Shown here in pieces: positions 53,455-61,130 of a stretch of 64,000 bases of DNA. The notes below the pieces were generated by a model. That model was not told where the DNA came from. It worked only from the letters and a program-made list of their open reading frames with translations, and did no database searches. Both the position numbers and the translations under genes were made by a program. This DNA comes from Jingyaoa shaoxingensis (GTDB lineage: Bacteria; Bacillota; Clostridia; Lachnospirales; Lachnospiraceae). The stretch is from contig NZ_JACRSZ010000006.1 of assembly GCF_014385005.1 (NCBI RefSeq), forward strand, positions 62,001 through 126,000, read 5' to 3'. How positions within the stretch are numbered: position 1 is the first letter of the stretch; each line of letters begins with the position of its first letter.

Positions 53455-54534
53455 TTATACTTTTTTCACGGAATGGAGAATCGGTTCTATATAGTGCATG
53501 GAAGTCTCTTCATCCGTATTTACCATCACCATATAAAGGCGATTTCCTTCTTCATTTAAAAATGCTGTCAGACTGATATCCTCATCCGGGATACTGCATG
53601 TCACACTGGTGATTCCATTAATCACCACCTGCTTCACTTCACGATATCCGGCACGCTGAAAGTTCTCTGCCACCTCTTCATTTGTCAACAGATCTTCTTC
53701 AGTTCCATTGCCAATCACTGAATAATTGATAATGACTGCGATATCTTCCGCTTCGCTTTCTGCCTTATATAGAATGCCTTCCTGTTTTTCCTGCTCGGTC
53801 AGATAATAATAATCCCAGTAGGACGGCAGGTACACCTGATATGCATCAGCGAAAGATACCCACGTACCTTCATAATCAGACTTACTTTCATCAAAGATAT
53901 ATTCTTCCGGCTCCGCACTTGTCTTTGTTTCCGTCTCATCACCGCCTATCTTACCGGCAATCATTCCACCCTTATCTTCCGGCTGAATCTCCGTTGCTTT
54001 TCTGGCAATCTCTGCGGCTTCCTCACTGTCATCCAGATCATCATCGTCATAGTCTGTATTCAAGGTGATGTTTTTACACACTTCTTCCAATTCCGAATAT
54101 AACCGGTCATATTCAGACTTCACCGCCTCATCCTCTGCGTATCCCTGATAATCTGTCGGAACAGCGTAATAATAATTCATGGCTTCTTCCTCGTCATATC
54201 CGATATAGGTATAACCAGGATAATCCTTGAAATCCGTATTCACAGAACATCCTATCGTCAGGAGCTTTCCACCTGCATTGTCTCCGTCTTCCAGGTATTT
54301 ATCGTAGCTTGCCTGATGATAAAAGGTCACAAACTTCTGTTCCGTTTCTACGAGAACATTCCTATACCAGTCTTCCGGCATTTTCACATTGATTCCACAT
54401 TCAAAATAATAGGCATAATTGCCATCTTCTGTCATGTAATCATTAAAGTCTTCAAAGCCGTCTGAAGCAAATGCTGTCATTGGAAACGCCAATGTCAGCA
54501 TTGCTATACCTAAGAACATTTCTGTTTTTCTCAT
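53455..54534 (-). CDS. Secreted acidic protein of unknown function
   Basis: This 359-residue protein has a signal peptide ending TAFAS. The mature protein is strongly acidic (for example TDYDDDDLDDSEEAAE near residue 165). It seems to hold two similar domains, one beginning YYFECGINVKMPEDWY (about 43) and one YQVYLPSYWDYYYLTEQEK (about 233). Each is followed by a beta-rich stretch that ends in an extended helix. I do not recognise a family. AGGAGG precedes the ATG. Its leader contains a block of palindromic repeats. Confidence 0.75.
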   Translation of the reverse strand: MRKTEMFLGIAMLTLAFPMTAFASDGFEDFNDYMTEDGNYAYYFECGINVKMPEDWYRNVLVETEQKFVTFYHQASYDKYLEDGDNAGGKLLTIGCSVNTDFKDYPGYTYIGYDEEEAMNYYYAVPTDYQGYAEDEAVKSEYDRLYSELEEVCKNITLNTDYDDDDLDDSEEAAEIARKATEIQPEDKGGMIAGKIGGDETETKTSAEPEEYIFDESKSDYEGTWVSFADAYQVYLPSYWDYYYLTEQEKQEGILYKAESEAEDIAVIINYSVIGNGTEEDLLTNEEVAENFQRAGYREVKQVVINGITSVTCSIPDEDISLTAFLNEEGNRLYMVMVNTDEETSMHYIEPILHSVKKV

Positions 54535-54615
54535 TTTTCACCCTCCTGACTGATTCTGTTTCATAACGGTTCCGCACACTCATCGACAACTTCCCTGAAC
54601 CATTCATATTTTCTA

Positions 54616-54754
54616 CGTATCTGTTCAATACCTTCACAGATACGATGCCAAAATTCAACAAAATCGCCTTTGGCGATAGAATTTTGGCATGCATGTCTCG
54701 GGATTTTGGCATATTCATGCCAAAACACCTCGCGGGACAGTGGGTTCTGAACAG
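54616..54754. repeat. Composite palindromic mosaic, CTGTTCAG family copy 3
   Basis: Four hairpins stand in a row: CGTATCTGT...ACAGATACG (54616-54645); ATGCCAAAATTC...GAATTTTGGCAT (54646-54690), with nested ATCGCC-TTT-GGCGAT; TTTTGGCAT-ATTC-ATGCCAAAA (54703-54725); and a right end GTGGGTTCTGAACAG, which is the inverted partner of the left-end repeat. It fills the 54535-54830 gap upstream of the acidic secreted protein and before the nitroreductase promoter. Confidence 0.8.
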
Positions 54755-54830
54755 TTACTTTTCTACATAGCTATTGTAACATTCCCATCAAACCAACTCA
54801 AGAATTTTTCTTCTTTCCATTACATTCTAT

Positions 54831-54859
54831 TTGCTTTTTTCTTTCGAAAATGTCATAAT
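54831..54859 (+). promoter_or_regulatory. Predicted promoter of the nitroreductase gene
   Basis: TTGCTT (54831-54836), 17 nt, CATAAT (54854-54859). Confidence 0.6.
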
Positions 54860-54891
54860 ATTAACAAAATATTTTTTCGAGGAGATGAATT

Positions 54892-55434
54892 ATGGAATTT
54901 CAGGAATTATTAGAAAAACGCCGCAGTATTCGAAACTATGACACAGACAGCAGACCGGAAGCAGATGACATTAAAGATCTTGTGAAAGCAGCACTGGAAG
55001 CTCCATCATGGAAAAACACAGAAACAGGAAGATATCACTGCATTCTTTCTGAGAATATGATTCAGAAGTTCCGTGCCGAATGTCTTCCGGAATTCAACCA
55101 GCGTAATTCAGAACATGCCGCTTACATTGTAACCACCTATGTACGTGATACCTCTGGATTTCACGGACATGAAACAAAAGAAGCAGATAATGAACTGGGT
55201 AACGGCTGGGGATGTTATGATCTGGGGCTCCAGAATGAAAACCTGATCTTAAAGGCTGTGGAATGTGGATTCTCCACTCTGATTATGGGAATCCGTGATG
55301 CTGATAAGATTCGTGAACTTCTGTCTATTCCAGAAGAAGAAGTGATTGTGTCTGTCATTGCCATCGGACAGGCTGCCGATATTCCATCCAGACCGAAACG
55401 CAAAAATGTGGACGATGTTCTTTCTATTTATTAA
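54892..55434 (+). CDS. Nitroreductase-family FMN oxidoreductase
   Basis: This 180-residue protein has the N-terminal FMN/phosphate-binding RRSIRNYDTDSRPEADDIKDLVKAALEAPS, and a C-terminal LGLQNENLILKAVECGFSTLIMGIRDADKIRELL. Its length suits the small nitroreductase class. The physiological electron acceptor cannot be read from sequence. GAGGAG precedes the ATG. Confidence 0.93.
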   Translation: MEFQELLEKRRSIRNYDTDSRPEADDIKDLVKAALEAPSWKNTETGRYHCILSENMIQKFRAECLPEFNQRNSEHAAYIVTTYVRDTSGFHGHETKEADNELGNGWGCYDLGLQNENLILKAVECGFSTLIMGIRDADKIRELLSIPEEEVIVSVIAIGQAADIPSRPKRKNVDDVLSIY

Positions 55435-55454
55435 ATAAACTTTCCTGTTCACGT

Positions 55455-55499
55455 AAAAAAACGCATTGCCAGAAATATATCCTCTGGCAGTGCGTTTTT
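55455..55499. terminator. Bidirectional terminator between nitroreductase and map
   Basis: AAAACGCATTGCCAGA and TCTGGCAGTGCGTTTT form a nearly perfect 16-bp stem flanked by A- and T-runs. Confidence 0.9.
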
Positions 55500-55522
55500 C
55501 ATTCATTAACAGCGTTCCTTGC

Positions 55523-56392
55523 TTAATAAGCTATAATCTCGTATCCATCCTCAGTTATCAGTACCTGAATCTCCCATTGTGCAGATGGCTTGCCGTCTTC
55601 TGTATACACGGTCCAGCCGTCTTCTTCATCCTGGAAGATGTCTGCGCTTCCCATGTTGATCATTGGCTCGATGGTGAACATCATTCCCGGAACCATGAGC
55701 ATTTCTTCACCGCGTCTGGATACGTAGCTGACCCATGGGTCTTCATGGAATTCCAGTCCCACACCGTGCCCGCCGATCTCCCTGACTACGGAGTATCCAT
55801 GTGCCTGTGCATAATCATTGATTGCCTGCCCCATATCACCTAAGAATCCCCATGGTTTTACTTCTTTTAAACCGACTTCAATGCTCTCTTTTGTAACTTC
55901 GACCAGTTTCCGTTTTTCTTCGGAAACATCCCCGATACAGAACATTCTGGAAGAGTCGGAAAAATACCCGTTCAGAATGGTGGATACATCTACATTTACG
56001 ATATCCCCATCTTTCAAAACCACTTTGTCAGACGGAATTCCGTGGCATACTACTTCGTTGATGGAAGTGCACACACTCTTCGGGAAGCCCTCATAATCCA
56101 GAGGTGCCGGAATACCGCCGCGCTTCGTGGTCTCATTATATACCCACTGATCGATCTCTTCTGTAGTCACACCTGCTTTGATATGTTCTGCCACATAATC
56201 CAGCACCGCTATATTAATCTTTGCACTCTCTTTGATGGCTGCGATCTGCTCCGGCGTCTTAATCATAGAATGATCCGGCACTTCTGCTCCATCTCTTGCA
56301 AACTGCGCAATCTTTTCATCAAATGCTTCATGACACTTTTTATATTTTTTCCCGCTGCCACACCAGCAGGCATCATTTCTTCCCAGTTTCAT
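55523..56392 (-). CDS. map: Type I methionine aminopeptidase with SEC-C zinc motif
   Basis: This 289-residue enzyme removes N-terminal methionine. An N-terminal SEC-C motif (NDACWCGSGKKYKKCH, residues 6-21), as on SecA tails, precedes the catalytic domain. Metal ligands are in VNVDVSTILNGYFSDSSR (two aspartates), GGHGVGLEFHEDP (histidine), FTIEPMIN (glutamate) and the final SAQWEIQVL (glutamate). The extension may dock it on the ribosome. The gap to copA holds repeats. Confidence 0.95.
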   Translation of the reverse strand: MKLGRNDACWCGSGKKYKKCHEAFDEKIAQFARDGAEVPDHSMIKTPEQIAAIKESAKINIAVLDYVAEHIKAGVTTEEIDQWVYNETTKRGGIPAPLDYEGFPKSVCTSINEVVCHGIPSDKVVLKDGDIVNVDVSTILNGYFSDSSRMFCIGDVSEEKRKLVEVTKESIEVGLKEVKPWGFLGDMGQAINDYAQAHGYSVVREIGGHGVGLEFHEDPWVSYVSRRGEEMLMVPGMMFTIEPMINMGSADIFQDEEDGWTVYTEDGKPSAQWEIQVLITEDGYEIIAY

Positions 56393-56415
56393 GGTGTTAC
56401 GCTTCCTTTCTTTTT

Positions 56416-56478
56416 TATCCTTTCAAGAATGCCTCGGCATTCTTGCTGCGAGATGCGCGTCATGCAAAGCATGACATA
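56416..56478. repeat. 63-nt double-hairpin repeat, copy 2
   Basis: It differs from 27693-27755 at one base only (GCAAAGC instead of GCAATGC), although the copies are 28.7 kb apart. It is just upstream of map. Confidence 0.9.
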
Positions 56479-56516
56479 TTTCTTTTGCGCATCTCTGCAA
56501 TCCTGCCGGAGGCTAT

Positions 56517-56598
56517 ATCAGATGGGGGATTGACTCCCACCACTGATACTAATTTGCTCCTCGCCACCTAAAGAGGTGGGAGTCATCTCACATCTGAT
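56517..56598. mobile_element. 82-nt palindrome resembling an IS200/IS605-type end (remnant or PATE)
   Basis: The outer arms ATCAGATG and CATCTGAT and the inner perfect 11-bp arms TGACTCCCACC and GGTGGGAGTCA enclose about 33 nt. Such long subterminal hairpins with a GGTGGGAGTC arm remind me of IS200/IS605-family ends. No transposase or TnpB frame is present, so it would be a non-autonomous palindrome or relic. Confidence 0.4.
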
Positions 56599-56606
56599 GT
56601 ACACAC

Positions 56607-56638
56607 GAAAAGCCGACTGTGTATACAGCCAGCTTTTG
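56607..56638 (-). terminator. Terminator of csoR-copA
   Basis: AAAAGCTGGCTGT pairs with ACAGTCGGCTTTT on the minus strand, 28 nt past the copA stop. Confidence 0.75.
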
Positions 56639-56665
56639 TGATTCAGGAATGCTTACGCATTCTTC

Positions 56666-56878
56666 TTATGCATGAATTCCGGTTACTTCATAGTCCTGTG
56701 CTTCTACTGCACTCTTCAGCACGTCGTCTGCCACTTCTGTGCTCATGGTAACGATTGCTGTTCCGCTTTCATGGCTTACTACTGCTTCCGTTACACCTTC
56801 AATGGCTTCCAGTGTCTTCTTTACTCTTGCTTCACAGTGTCCACACATCATGCCTTTGATTTCCATTGTCTTTTTCAT
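56666..56878 (-). CDS. CopZ-like copper chaperone, possible internal translation product of copA
   Basis: In frame within copA, ATG at 56876-56878 has AAAAGGAG exactly 9 nt upstream, a strong ribosome site in the middle of a coding region. Translation from it would give a 70-residue protein, [19 protein letters not shown]..., with the size and motif of a free copper chaperone. Whether this site is used is untested; the fused form is certain from the sequence. Confidence 0.5.
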   Translation of the reverse strand: MKKTMEIKGMMCGHCEARVKKTLEAIEGVTEAVVSHESGTAIVTMSTEVADDVLKSAVEAQDYEVTGIHA

Positions 56879-59236
56879 CTCATTTATCTCCTTTTCTTCT
56901 TTTACTTCTTTATTCTGATCTGTATCAGATATCTTTATCTGTTTTTTATGGTTTTTGTGCTTCTTATCCTTTCTCGCATCATACATGGTGAAGAAATTCA
57001 GCCGCAATGCATTGCTGACTACACAAAAACTGGAAAGACTCATGGCTGCTGCCCCGAACATCGGATTCAGCTTCCAGCCGAATATAGGATACCACAAACC
57101 AGCCGCAAGTGGAATACCAATTACATTATAAAAGAACGCCCAGAACAGGTTTTCATGGATATTTCTTAATGTAGCACGACTCAGACGGATTGCAGCCGGT
57201 ACATCCAGAAGTCTGCTCTTCATCAGTACCACATCAGCCGCATCAATGGCAATATCCGTTCCGGCACCGATTGCCATACCGATATCTGCCCTTGTCAATG
57301 CAGGTGCATCATTGATTCCGTCACCTACCATAGTGACTTTGCCTTTTTCCTTCAGCTTACGAACTACTTCTTCTTTTCCATCCGGCAGAACTCCGGCAAT
57401 GACTTCATCCACGCCGGCCTGACTGCCGATGGCTTTTGCAGTACGTTCATTATCACCGGTCAGCATAACTACATGAATACCCATGTTCTTCAGTTCCTGA
57501 ATAGCCTGATAACTGTCTTTCTTGATGACATCCGCTACCGCAATCATACCGATCAGCTTCTCATCCTCTGCAAAAAACAGCGGTGTTTTTCCCTGTTCTG
57601 CCAGGCTATCTGCAGCTTTTGCAATCTCTGCCGGGATCTTCACACGGCTTTCGATAAACTTCCGGTTACCACCTGTCAGGCGTACACCTTTCTGCGTACC
57701 TGTCAGACCGTTTCCTGCTACTGCTACGAACTCTCCCACCGCATCACAGGTTATCTGTTTTTCCTGTGCCAGACGTACAATCGCATGTGCCAGTGGATGT
57801 TCACTCTTCTGCTCCAGTGCCAGTGCTGCCAGAAGCAGTTTTTCCTCACTGTATCCTTCTGCCGGAACCATATCGGTTACTTCCGGTTCCCCGCTGGTAA
57901 TCGTACCGGTCTTATCCAGTGCCACGATATCTGTCTTACCAGTCTCTTCCAGAGATACTGCGGTCTTAAACATAATACCATGTTTGGCTCCCATACCATT
58001 GCCAACCATAATGGCAACCGGTGTTGCCAGACCAAGAGCACAAGGGCAGCTGATTACCAGTACCGAAATACCTCTTGCCAGGGCAAAACCAATGCTCTGT
58101 CCTGCCAGCAGCCAGATGATAATCGTTACAACCGCAATGGTAATAACTGCCGGTACAAAGATTCCGGATACCCGGTCTGCGACCTTGGCAATGGGTGCCT
58201 TGGTTGCCGCTGCATCACTGACCATCTGAATGATCTGGGAAAGAGTGGTATCTTCTCCTACTCTGGTTGCTTCGCATCGTAAGAAGCCAGACTGATTCAA
58301 GGTTGCTGCTGATACACTATCGCCCTTTTCTTTGTCCACCGGAATACTCTCTCCGGTCAGTGCTGATTCATTTACCGCACTGGTTCCTTCTATTACAATA
58401 CCATCCACAGGTATATTTTCCCCAGGTCTTACTACAAAATGATCTCCGATACGTACCTGCTCGATTCCCACCTCTACTTCCTTGCCATCACGAATTACCG
58501 TGGCTGTCTTCGGAGCCAGTTTCATCAAGCTCTTCAGTGCATCTGTGGTTTTTCCCTTAGACCTTGCCTCCAGCATCTTTCCCACGGTAATCAGGGTCAG
58601 AATCATAGCAGCCGATTCAAAGTAAAACTCATGCATGTAGCTCATGACCGCCTCGCCATCTCCTGCCACCTGTGCACCGGTCATGGCAAACAGGGCGTAC
58701 ACACTGTAAACAAAGGATGCTCCGGACCCCAACGCCACCAGGGTATCCATATTCGGGGACTTATGAAGAATCCCCTTCACACCGTTCACAAAGAACTTTT
58801 GGTTGATCACCATAATGGCAATGGTAAACAAAAGCTGTACCAATCCCATGGCTACATGGTTGCCTTCAAAGAAGGATGGCAGTGGCCAGTTCCACATCAT
58901 ATGTCCCATGGACACATACATCAGCGGAATCAGAAGTACTACCGACGCAATCAGACGCTTCTTCATCTTCGGTGTCTCTGTGTCCTTCAGCATATCATCA
59001 TAATTCGGCTGTGTGCTTCCAGCCTTGTTCTCTCCACTTTTCTTCAAGGATGCCCCGTATCCCGCATCTGCCACCGCCTGAATAATGGTTTCCGGAGATG
59101 CGCTTCCTTCCACTCCCATGGAGTTGGTCAGCAGACTGACTGAGCAGGATGTCACTCCCGGCACCGCCGAAACCGCCTTTTCTACACGGGAGCTGCAGGC
59201 TGCACAGCTCATGCCTGTTACCTGATACTGTTCCAT
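56666..59236 (-). CDS. copA: Copper-exporting P1B-type ATPase with CopZ-like C-terminal domain
   Basis: This 856-residue pump has an N-terminal heavy-metal domain ([10 protein letters not shown], residues 8-17). Membrane segments include the SCPCALG ion motif (CPC at 397-399); the phosphorylation site is DKTGT (441-445) and the ATP site SEHPLAHA. The last helices carry [19 protein letters not shown] Lys/Glu-rich linker (about 755-786) then leads to a second metal domain (787-856) with GMMCGHC. Unusually this domain is C-terminal and looks like the chaperone CopZ. I start it at the ATG ending at 59236; a GTG at 59248 is possible. It exports Cu(I). Confidence 0.95.
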   Translation of the reverse strand: MEQYQVTGMSCAACSSRVEKAVSAVPGVTSCSVSLLTNSMGVEGSASPETIIQAVADAGYGASLKKSGENKAGSTQPNYDDMLKDTETPKMKKRLIASVVLLIPLMYVSMGHMMWNWPLPSFFEGNHVAMGLVQLLFTIAIMVINQKFFVNGVKGILHKSPNMDTLVALGSGASFVYSVYALFAMTGAQVAGDGEAVMSYMHEFYFESAAMILTLITVGKMLEARSKGKTTDALKSLMKLAPKTATVIRDGKEVEVGIEQVRIGDHFVVRPGENIPVDGIVIEGTSAVNESALTGESIPVDKEKGDSVSAATLNQSGFLRCEATRVGEDTTLSQIIQMVSDAAATKAPIAKVADRVSGIFVPAVITIAVVTIIIWLLAGQSIGFALARGISVLVISCPCALGLATPVAIMVGNGMGAKHGIMFKTAVSLEETGKTDIVALDKTGTITSGEPEVTDMVPAEGYSEEKLLLAALALEQKSEHPLAHAIVRLAQEKQITCDAVGEFVAVAGNGLTGTQKGVRLTGGNRKFIESRVKIPAEIAKAADSLAEQGKTPLFFAEDEKLIGMIAVADVIKKDSYQAIQELKNMGIHVVMLTGDNERTAKAIGSQAGVDEVIAGVLPDGKEEVVRKLKEKGKVTMVGDGINDAPALTRADIGMAIGAGTDIAIDAADVVLMKSRLLDVPAAIRLSRATLRNIHENLFWAFFYNVIGIPLAAGLWYPIFGWKLNPMFGAAAMSLSSFCVVSNALRLNFFTMYDARKDKKHKNHKKQIKISDTDQNKEVKEEKEINEMKKTMEIKGMMCGHCEARVKKTLEAIEGVTEAVVSHESGTAIVTMSTEVADDVLKSAVEAQDYEVTGIHA

Positions 59237-59255
59237 AACAAACTTCACCTTCCTC

Positions 59256-59573
59256 TTACTTCATAAGTTTTGGCAAAACATTCACCAGTTCCTGAATGAC
59301 ATCGTCATTCCCCTCCCGGATATTCTCCGCCACACAAGTCTCAATGTGATTTGCCAGCAGTTTTTTATTAAAACTGTTCAGTGCTGCATTGATCGCAGAT
59401 ACCTGAACCAGAATATCGATACAGTAGGCATTCTTCTCCAGCATTCCCTGTATTCCACGCACCTGACCTTCGATCCTCTTCAGCCGGTTCATTAGATCCC
59501 GGTATTCATTATCAGAACGTTCCTTATGCTTCTCGCAGCAGCAACAGACTTCTTCCTTCTTATCTTCTCCCAT
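59256..59573 (-). CDS. csoR: Copper-sensing repressor CsoR
   Basis: A 105-residue all-helical repressor with [21 protein letters not shown] helix 1 (here [20 protein letters not shown]). The Cu(I) ligands C51, H76 and C80 form the CsoR C-H-C set. The N-terminus has an extra run of four cysteines (10-13), not part of the usual fold. It releases DNA on copper binding. First gene of the csoR-copA operon, 19 nt upstream of copA. Two operator palindromes lie in its promoter. Confidence 0.95.
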   Translation of the reverse strand: MGEDKKEEVCCCCEKHKERSDNEYRDLMNRLKRIEGQVRGIQGMLEKNAYCIDILVQVSAINAALNSFNKKLLANHIETCVAENIREGNDDVIQELVNVLPKLMK

Positions 59574-59602
59574 TTGCCCATGTTCCTTTCATCTTTTCAA
59601 GA

Positions 59603-59665
59603 ATACCCCATTGGGGTATTTCTCTTTATACTTCATACTATATACCCCACCCAGGTATTTGTCAA
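59603..59665 (-). promoter_or_regulatory. csoR-copA promoter with two CsoR-type boxes
   Basis: TTGACA (59660-59665), 17 nt, TATAGT (59637-59642). Box 1 ATACCCCATTGGGGTAT (59603-59619) is a perfect palindrome. Box 2 ATACCCCACCCAGGTAT (59642-59658) fills the promoter spacer. Both are 17 nt with the G/C-tract symmetry of CsoR sites. Confidence 0.85.
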
Positions 59666-59686
59666 TTCCTGATATGAACTTTTTAC

Positions 59687-59726
59687 AAAAAAATACCAGA
59701 CAGACTTTTTTCGATCTATCTGGTAT
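59687..59726 (-). terminator. Terminator of thrH
   Basis: ATACCAGA...TCTGGTAT, followed by TTTTTTTG on the minus strand. Confidence 0.85.
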
Positions 59727-59741
59727 CCATATTTTTTCTGC

Positions 59742-60341
59742 TTATAATGCCTTTTTGATTGCATCTAATAACTCTTCATAAGTTTCATATGCAGGAAGTT
59801 CCGGGTGGTCTGCCTTGATCTGCTCTGTACTGCGGAACAAAAAGCCTGCCTTGCTTGCCTGAATCATACCCAGATCATTATAACTGTCCCCGCTGGAAAT
59901 AGTATCATAACCGATAGACTGCAGTGCCTTCACAGTTGTCAGCTTAGAATCATGAATCCTCATACGGAATCCTGTAATCTCCCCACTCTCTGCCACTTCC
60001 AGTGTATTGCAGAAGATCGTCGGCCAGCCCAGCTTCTTCATCAGCGGTGTGGCAAACTGTGTAAAGGTATCACTGATAATGATCACCTGTGTCATAGAAC
60101 GAAGCTCATCCAGGAATTCTTTTGCTCCCAGCATCGGATCAATCTTTGCAATCGTCTCCTGAATCTCTTTTAATCCAAGCCCATGCTCTTTTAAAATGCC
60201 AAGTCTCCACTTCATCAGTTTATCATAATCCGGCTCATCACGGGTTGTCTTCTTCAGTTCCGGAATTCCACTCTCCTTTGCAAACGCAATCCAGATCTCC
60301 GGTACCAGTACCCCTTCCAGATCCAAACATACAATATTCAT
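59742..60341 (-). CDS. thrH: ThrH: phosphoserine phosphatase / homoserine phosphotransferase
   Basis: This 199-residue HAD-family enzyme closely follows the ThrH pattern known from Pseudomonas: MNIVCLDLEGVLVPEIWIAFA (nucleophile D7), TTRDEPDYDKLMKWRLGIL, VIIISDTFTQFATPLM and SGDSYNDLGM. ThrH can dephosphorylate phosphoserine and pass the phosphate to homoserine, linking serine and threonine synthesis. It is a single gene with its own promoter and terminator. Confidence 0.93.
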   Translation of the reverse strand: MNIVCLDLEGVLVPEIWIAFAKESGIPELKKTTRDEPDYDKLMKWRLGILKEHGLGLKEIQETIAKIDPMLGAKEFLDELRSMTQVIIISDTFTQFATPLMKKLGWPTIFCNTLEVAESGEITGFRMRIHDSKLTTVKALQSIGYDTISSGDSYNDLGMIQASKAGFLFRSTEQIKADHPELPAYETYEELLDAIKKAL

Positions 60342-60391
60342 TCTCTTTATCCTCCATATTATCCACGTCAGGCAAACATATGTCTCTGGAT

Positions 60392-60421
60392 ATCCTACAC
60401 CAGATCTCTGTTATCTGTCAA
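60392..60421 (-). promoter_or_regulatory. Predicted promoter of thrH
   Basis: TTGACA (60416-60421), 18 nt, TAGGAT (60392-60397). Confidence 0.65.
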
Positions 60422-60428
60422 CCGCTGA

Positions 60429-60475
60429 AAAAAGAGAGCGTGATTTCTGAAAAAGAAACCACACTCTCTTTTTTA
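60429..60475 (-). terminator. Terminator of queT
   Basis: AAAAAGAGAGTGTGGTTTC-type stem with GAAATCACGCTCTCTTTTTT; it starts at the queT stop codon. Confidence 0.85.
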
Positions 60476-60976
60476 CTTACCAGTTTCAAATGCTTTACCG
60501 AATATCGCATAACGATACTTATTTAATGCCCCATAGAGAATCATTCCCAGAACGCCACAGGAAATGACTTCACCAATACCAACTGTCAGCATCATAAACG
60601 GAATCGGAAGATTCACGCCATAACCATAATACAATGTAAATGGCACAATTATGGCATTTGCCACAATCGGTGGAAGCGGAGCAAGCCACTTACTGCTGTT
60701 ACGCAGTTTCCATGTAAATACTGCACCAATCAGTGTCGCAATACTTCCAAAAATCACATCCAGCAGAATCGCTCCGCCCAGAAAATTGGAAATCAGACAA
60801 CCGACAAACAGCCCCGGAATCGCTGCCGGTGTAAAGACCGGCAAAATAGTCAGTGCTTCTGATATACGCACCTGAACTTCTCCAAAGCTGAATGCAGCAA
60901 ATACTGTGGTCAGCACAACATACACGGCTGCAATTGCAGCAGCCTGCACCATGAATAAAGTACCTTTGTTTTTCAT
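60473..60976 (-). CDS. queT: QueT family queuosine-precursor ECF transporter S component
   Basis: This 167-residue membrane protein has about five to six hydrophobic segments: AAAIAAVYVVLTTVFAAFSFG, EVQVRISEALTILPVFTPAAIPGLFVGCLISN and GVNLPIPFMMLTVGIGEVISCG. QueT is the substrate-binding part of an energy-coupling-factor importer for queuosine precursors such as preQ1. The shared ECF energising module is not in the window. A pseudoknot leader precedes it, supporting the queuosine link. Confidence 0.93.
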   Translation of the reverse strand: MKNKGTLFMVQAAAIAAVYVVLTTVFAAFSFGEVQVRISEALTILPVFTPAAIPGLFVGCLISNFLGGAILLDVIFGSIATLIGAVFTWKLRNSSKWLAPLPPIVANAIIVPFTLYYGYGVNLPIPFMMLTVGIGEVISCGVLGMILYGALNKYRYAIFGKAFETGK

Positions 60977-61005
60977 ATTCTGTTTTCTCCTTTAGTTTTG
61001 TTTTA

Positions 61006-61074
61006 CGAGTGGAAGGTCACGAACACTCGGCACATTTAAAGGCGGTGACCGCCCTGCAATCCCTCTTCGACCTT
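61006..61074 (-). promoter_or_regulatory. Candidate preQ1-type riboswitch in the queT leader
   Basis: On the minus strand AAGGTC (61069-61074 side) pairs with GACCTT (61013-61018) and encloses a hairpin GGCGG-TCA-CCGCC. GAGTG inside the loop can pair with CACTC just downstream, giving an H-type pseudoknot that ends about 12 nt before the AAAGGAG ribosome site. The layout fits a queuosine-precursor riboswitch controlling translation. The class is uncertain; class III seems the best match, class I less so. Confidence 0.55.
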
Positions 61075-61100
61075 GTTTTTATGGGTTTGCAACGTTAACT

Positions 61101-61130
61101 AACATATCACACATTCTCATATTATGTCAA
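61101..61130 (-). promoter_or_regulatory. Predicted promoter of queT
   Basis: TTGACA (61125-61130), 18 nt, TATGTT (61101-61106). The -35 overlaps the last codons of the sulfotransferase gene. Confidence 0.65.

Noticed and set aside
61006..61028. Firm call of a class I preQ1 riboswitch from GAGTG/CACTC and the A-rich tail
   Set aside because: The loop lacks the base triplet needed to pair with the CUA of the tail. The larger pseudoknot explains the leader better, so the class was left open.
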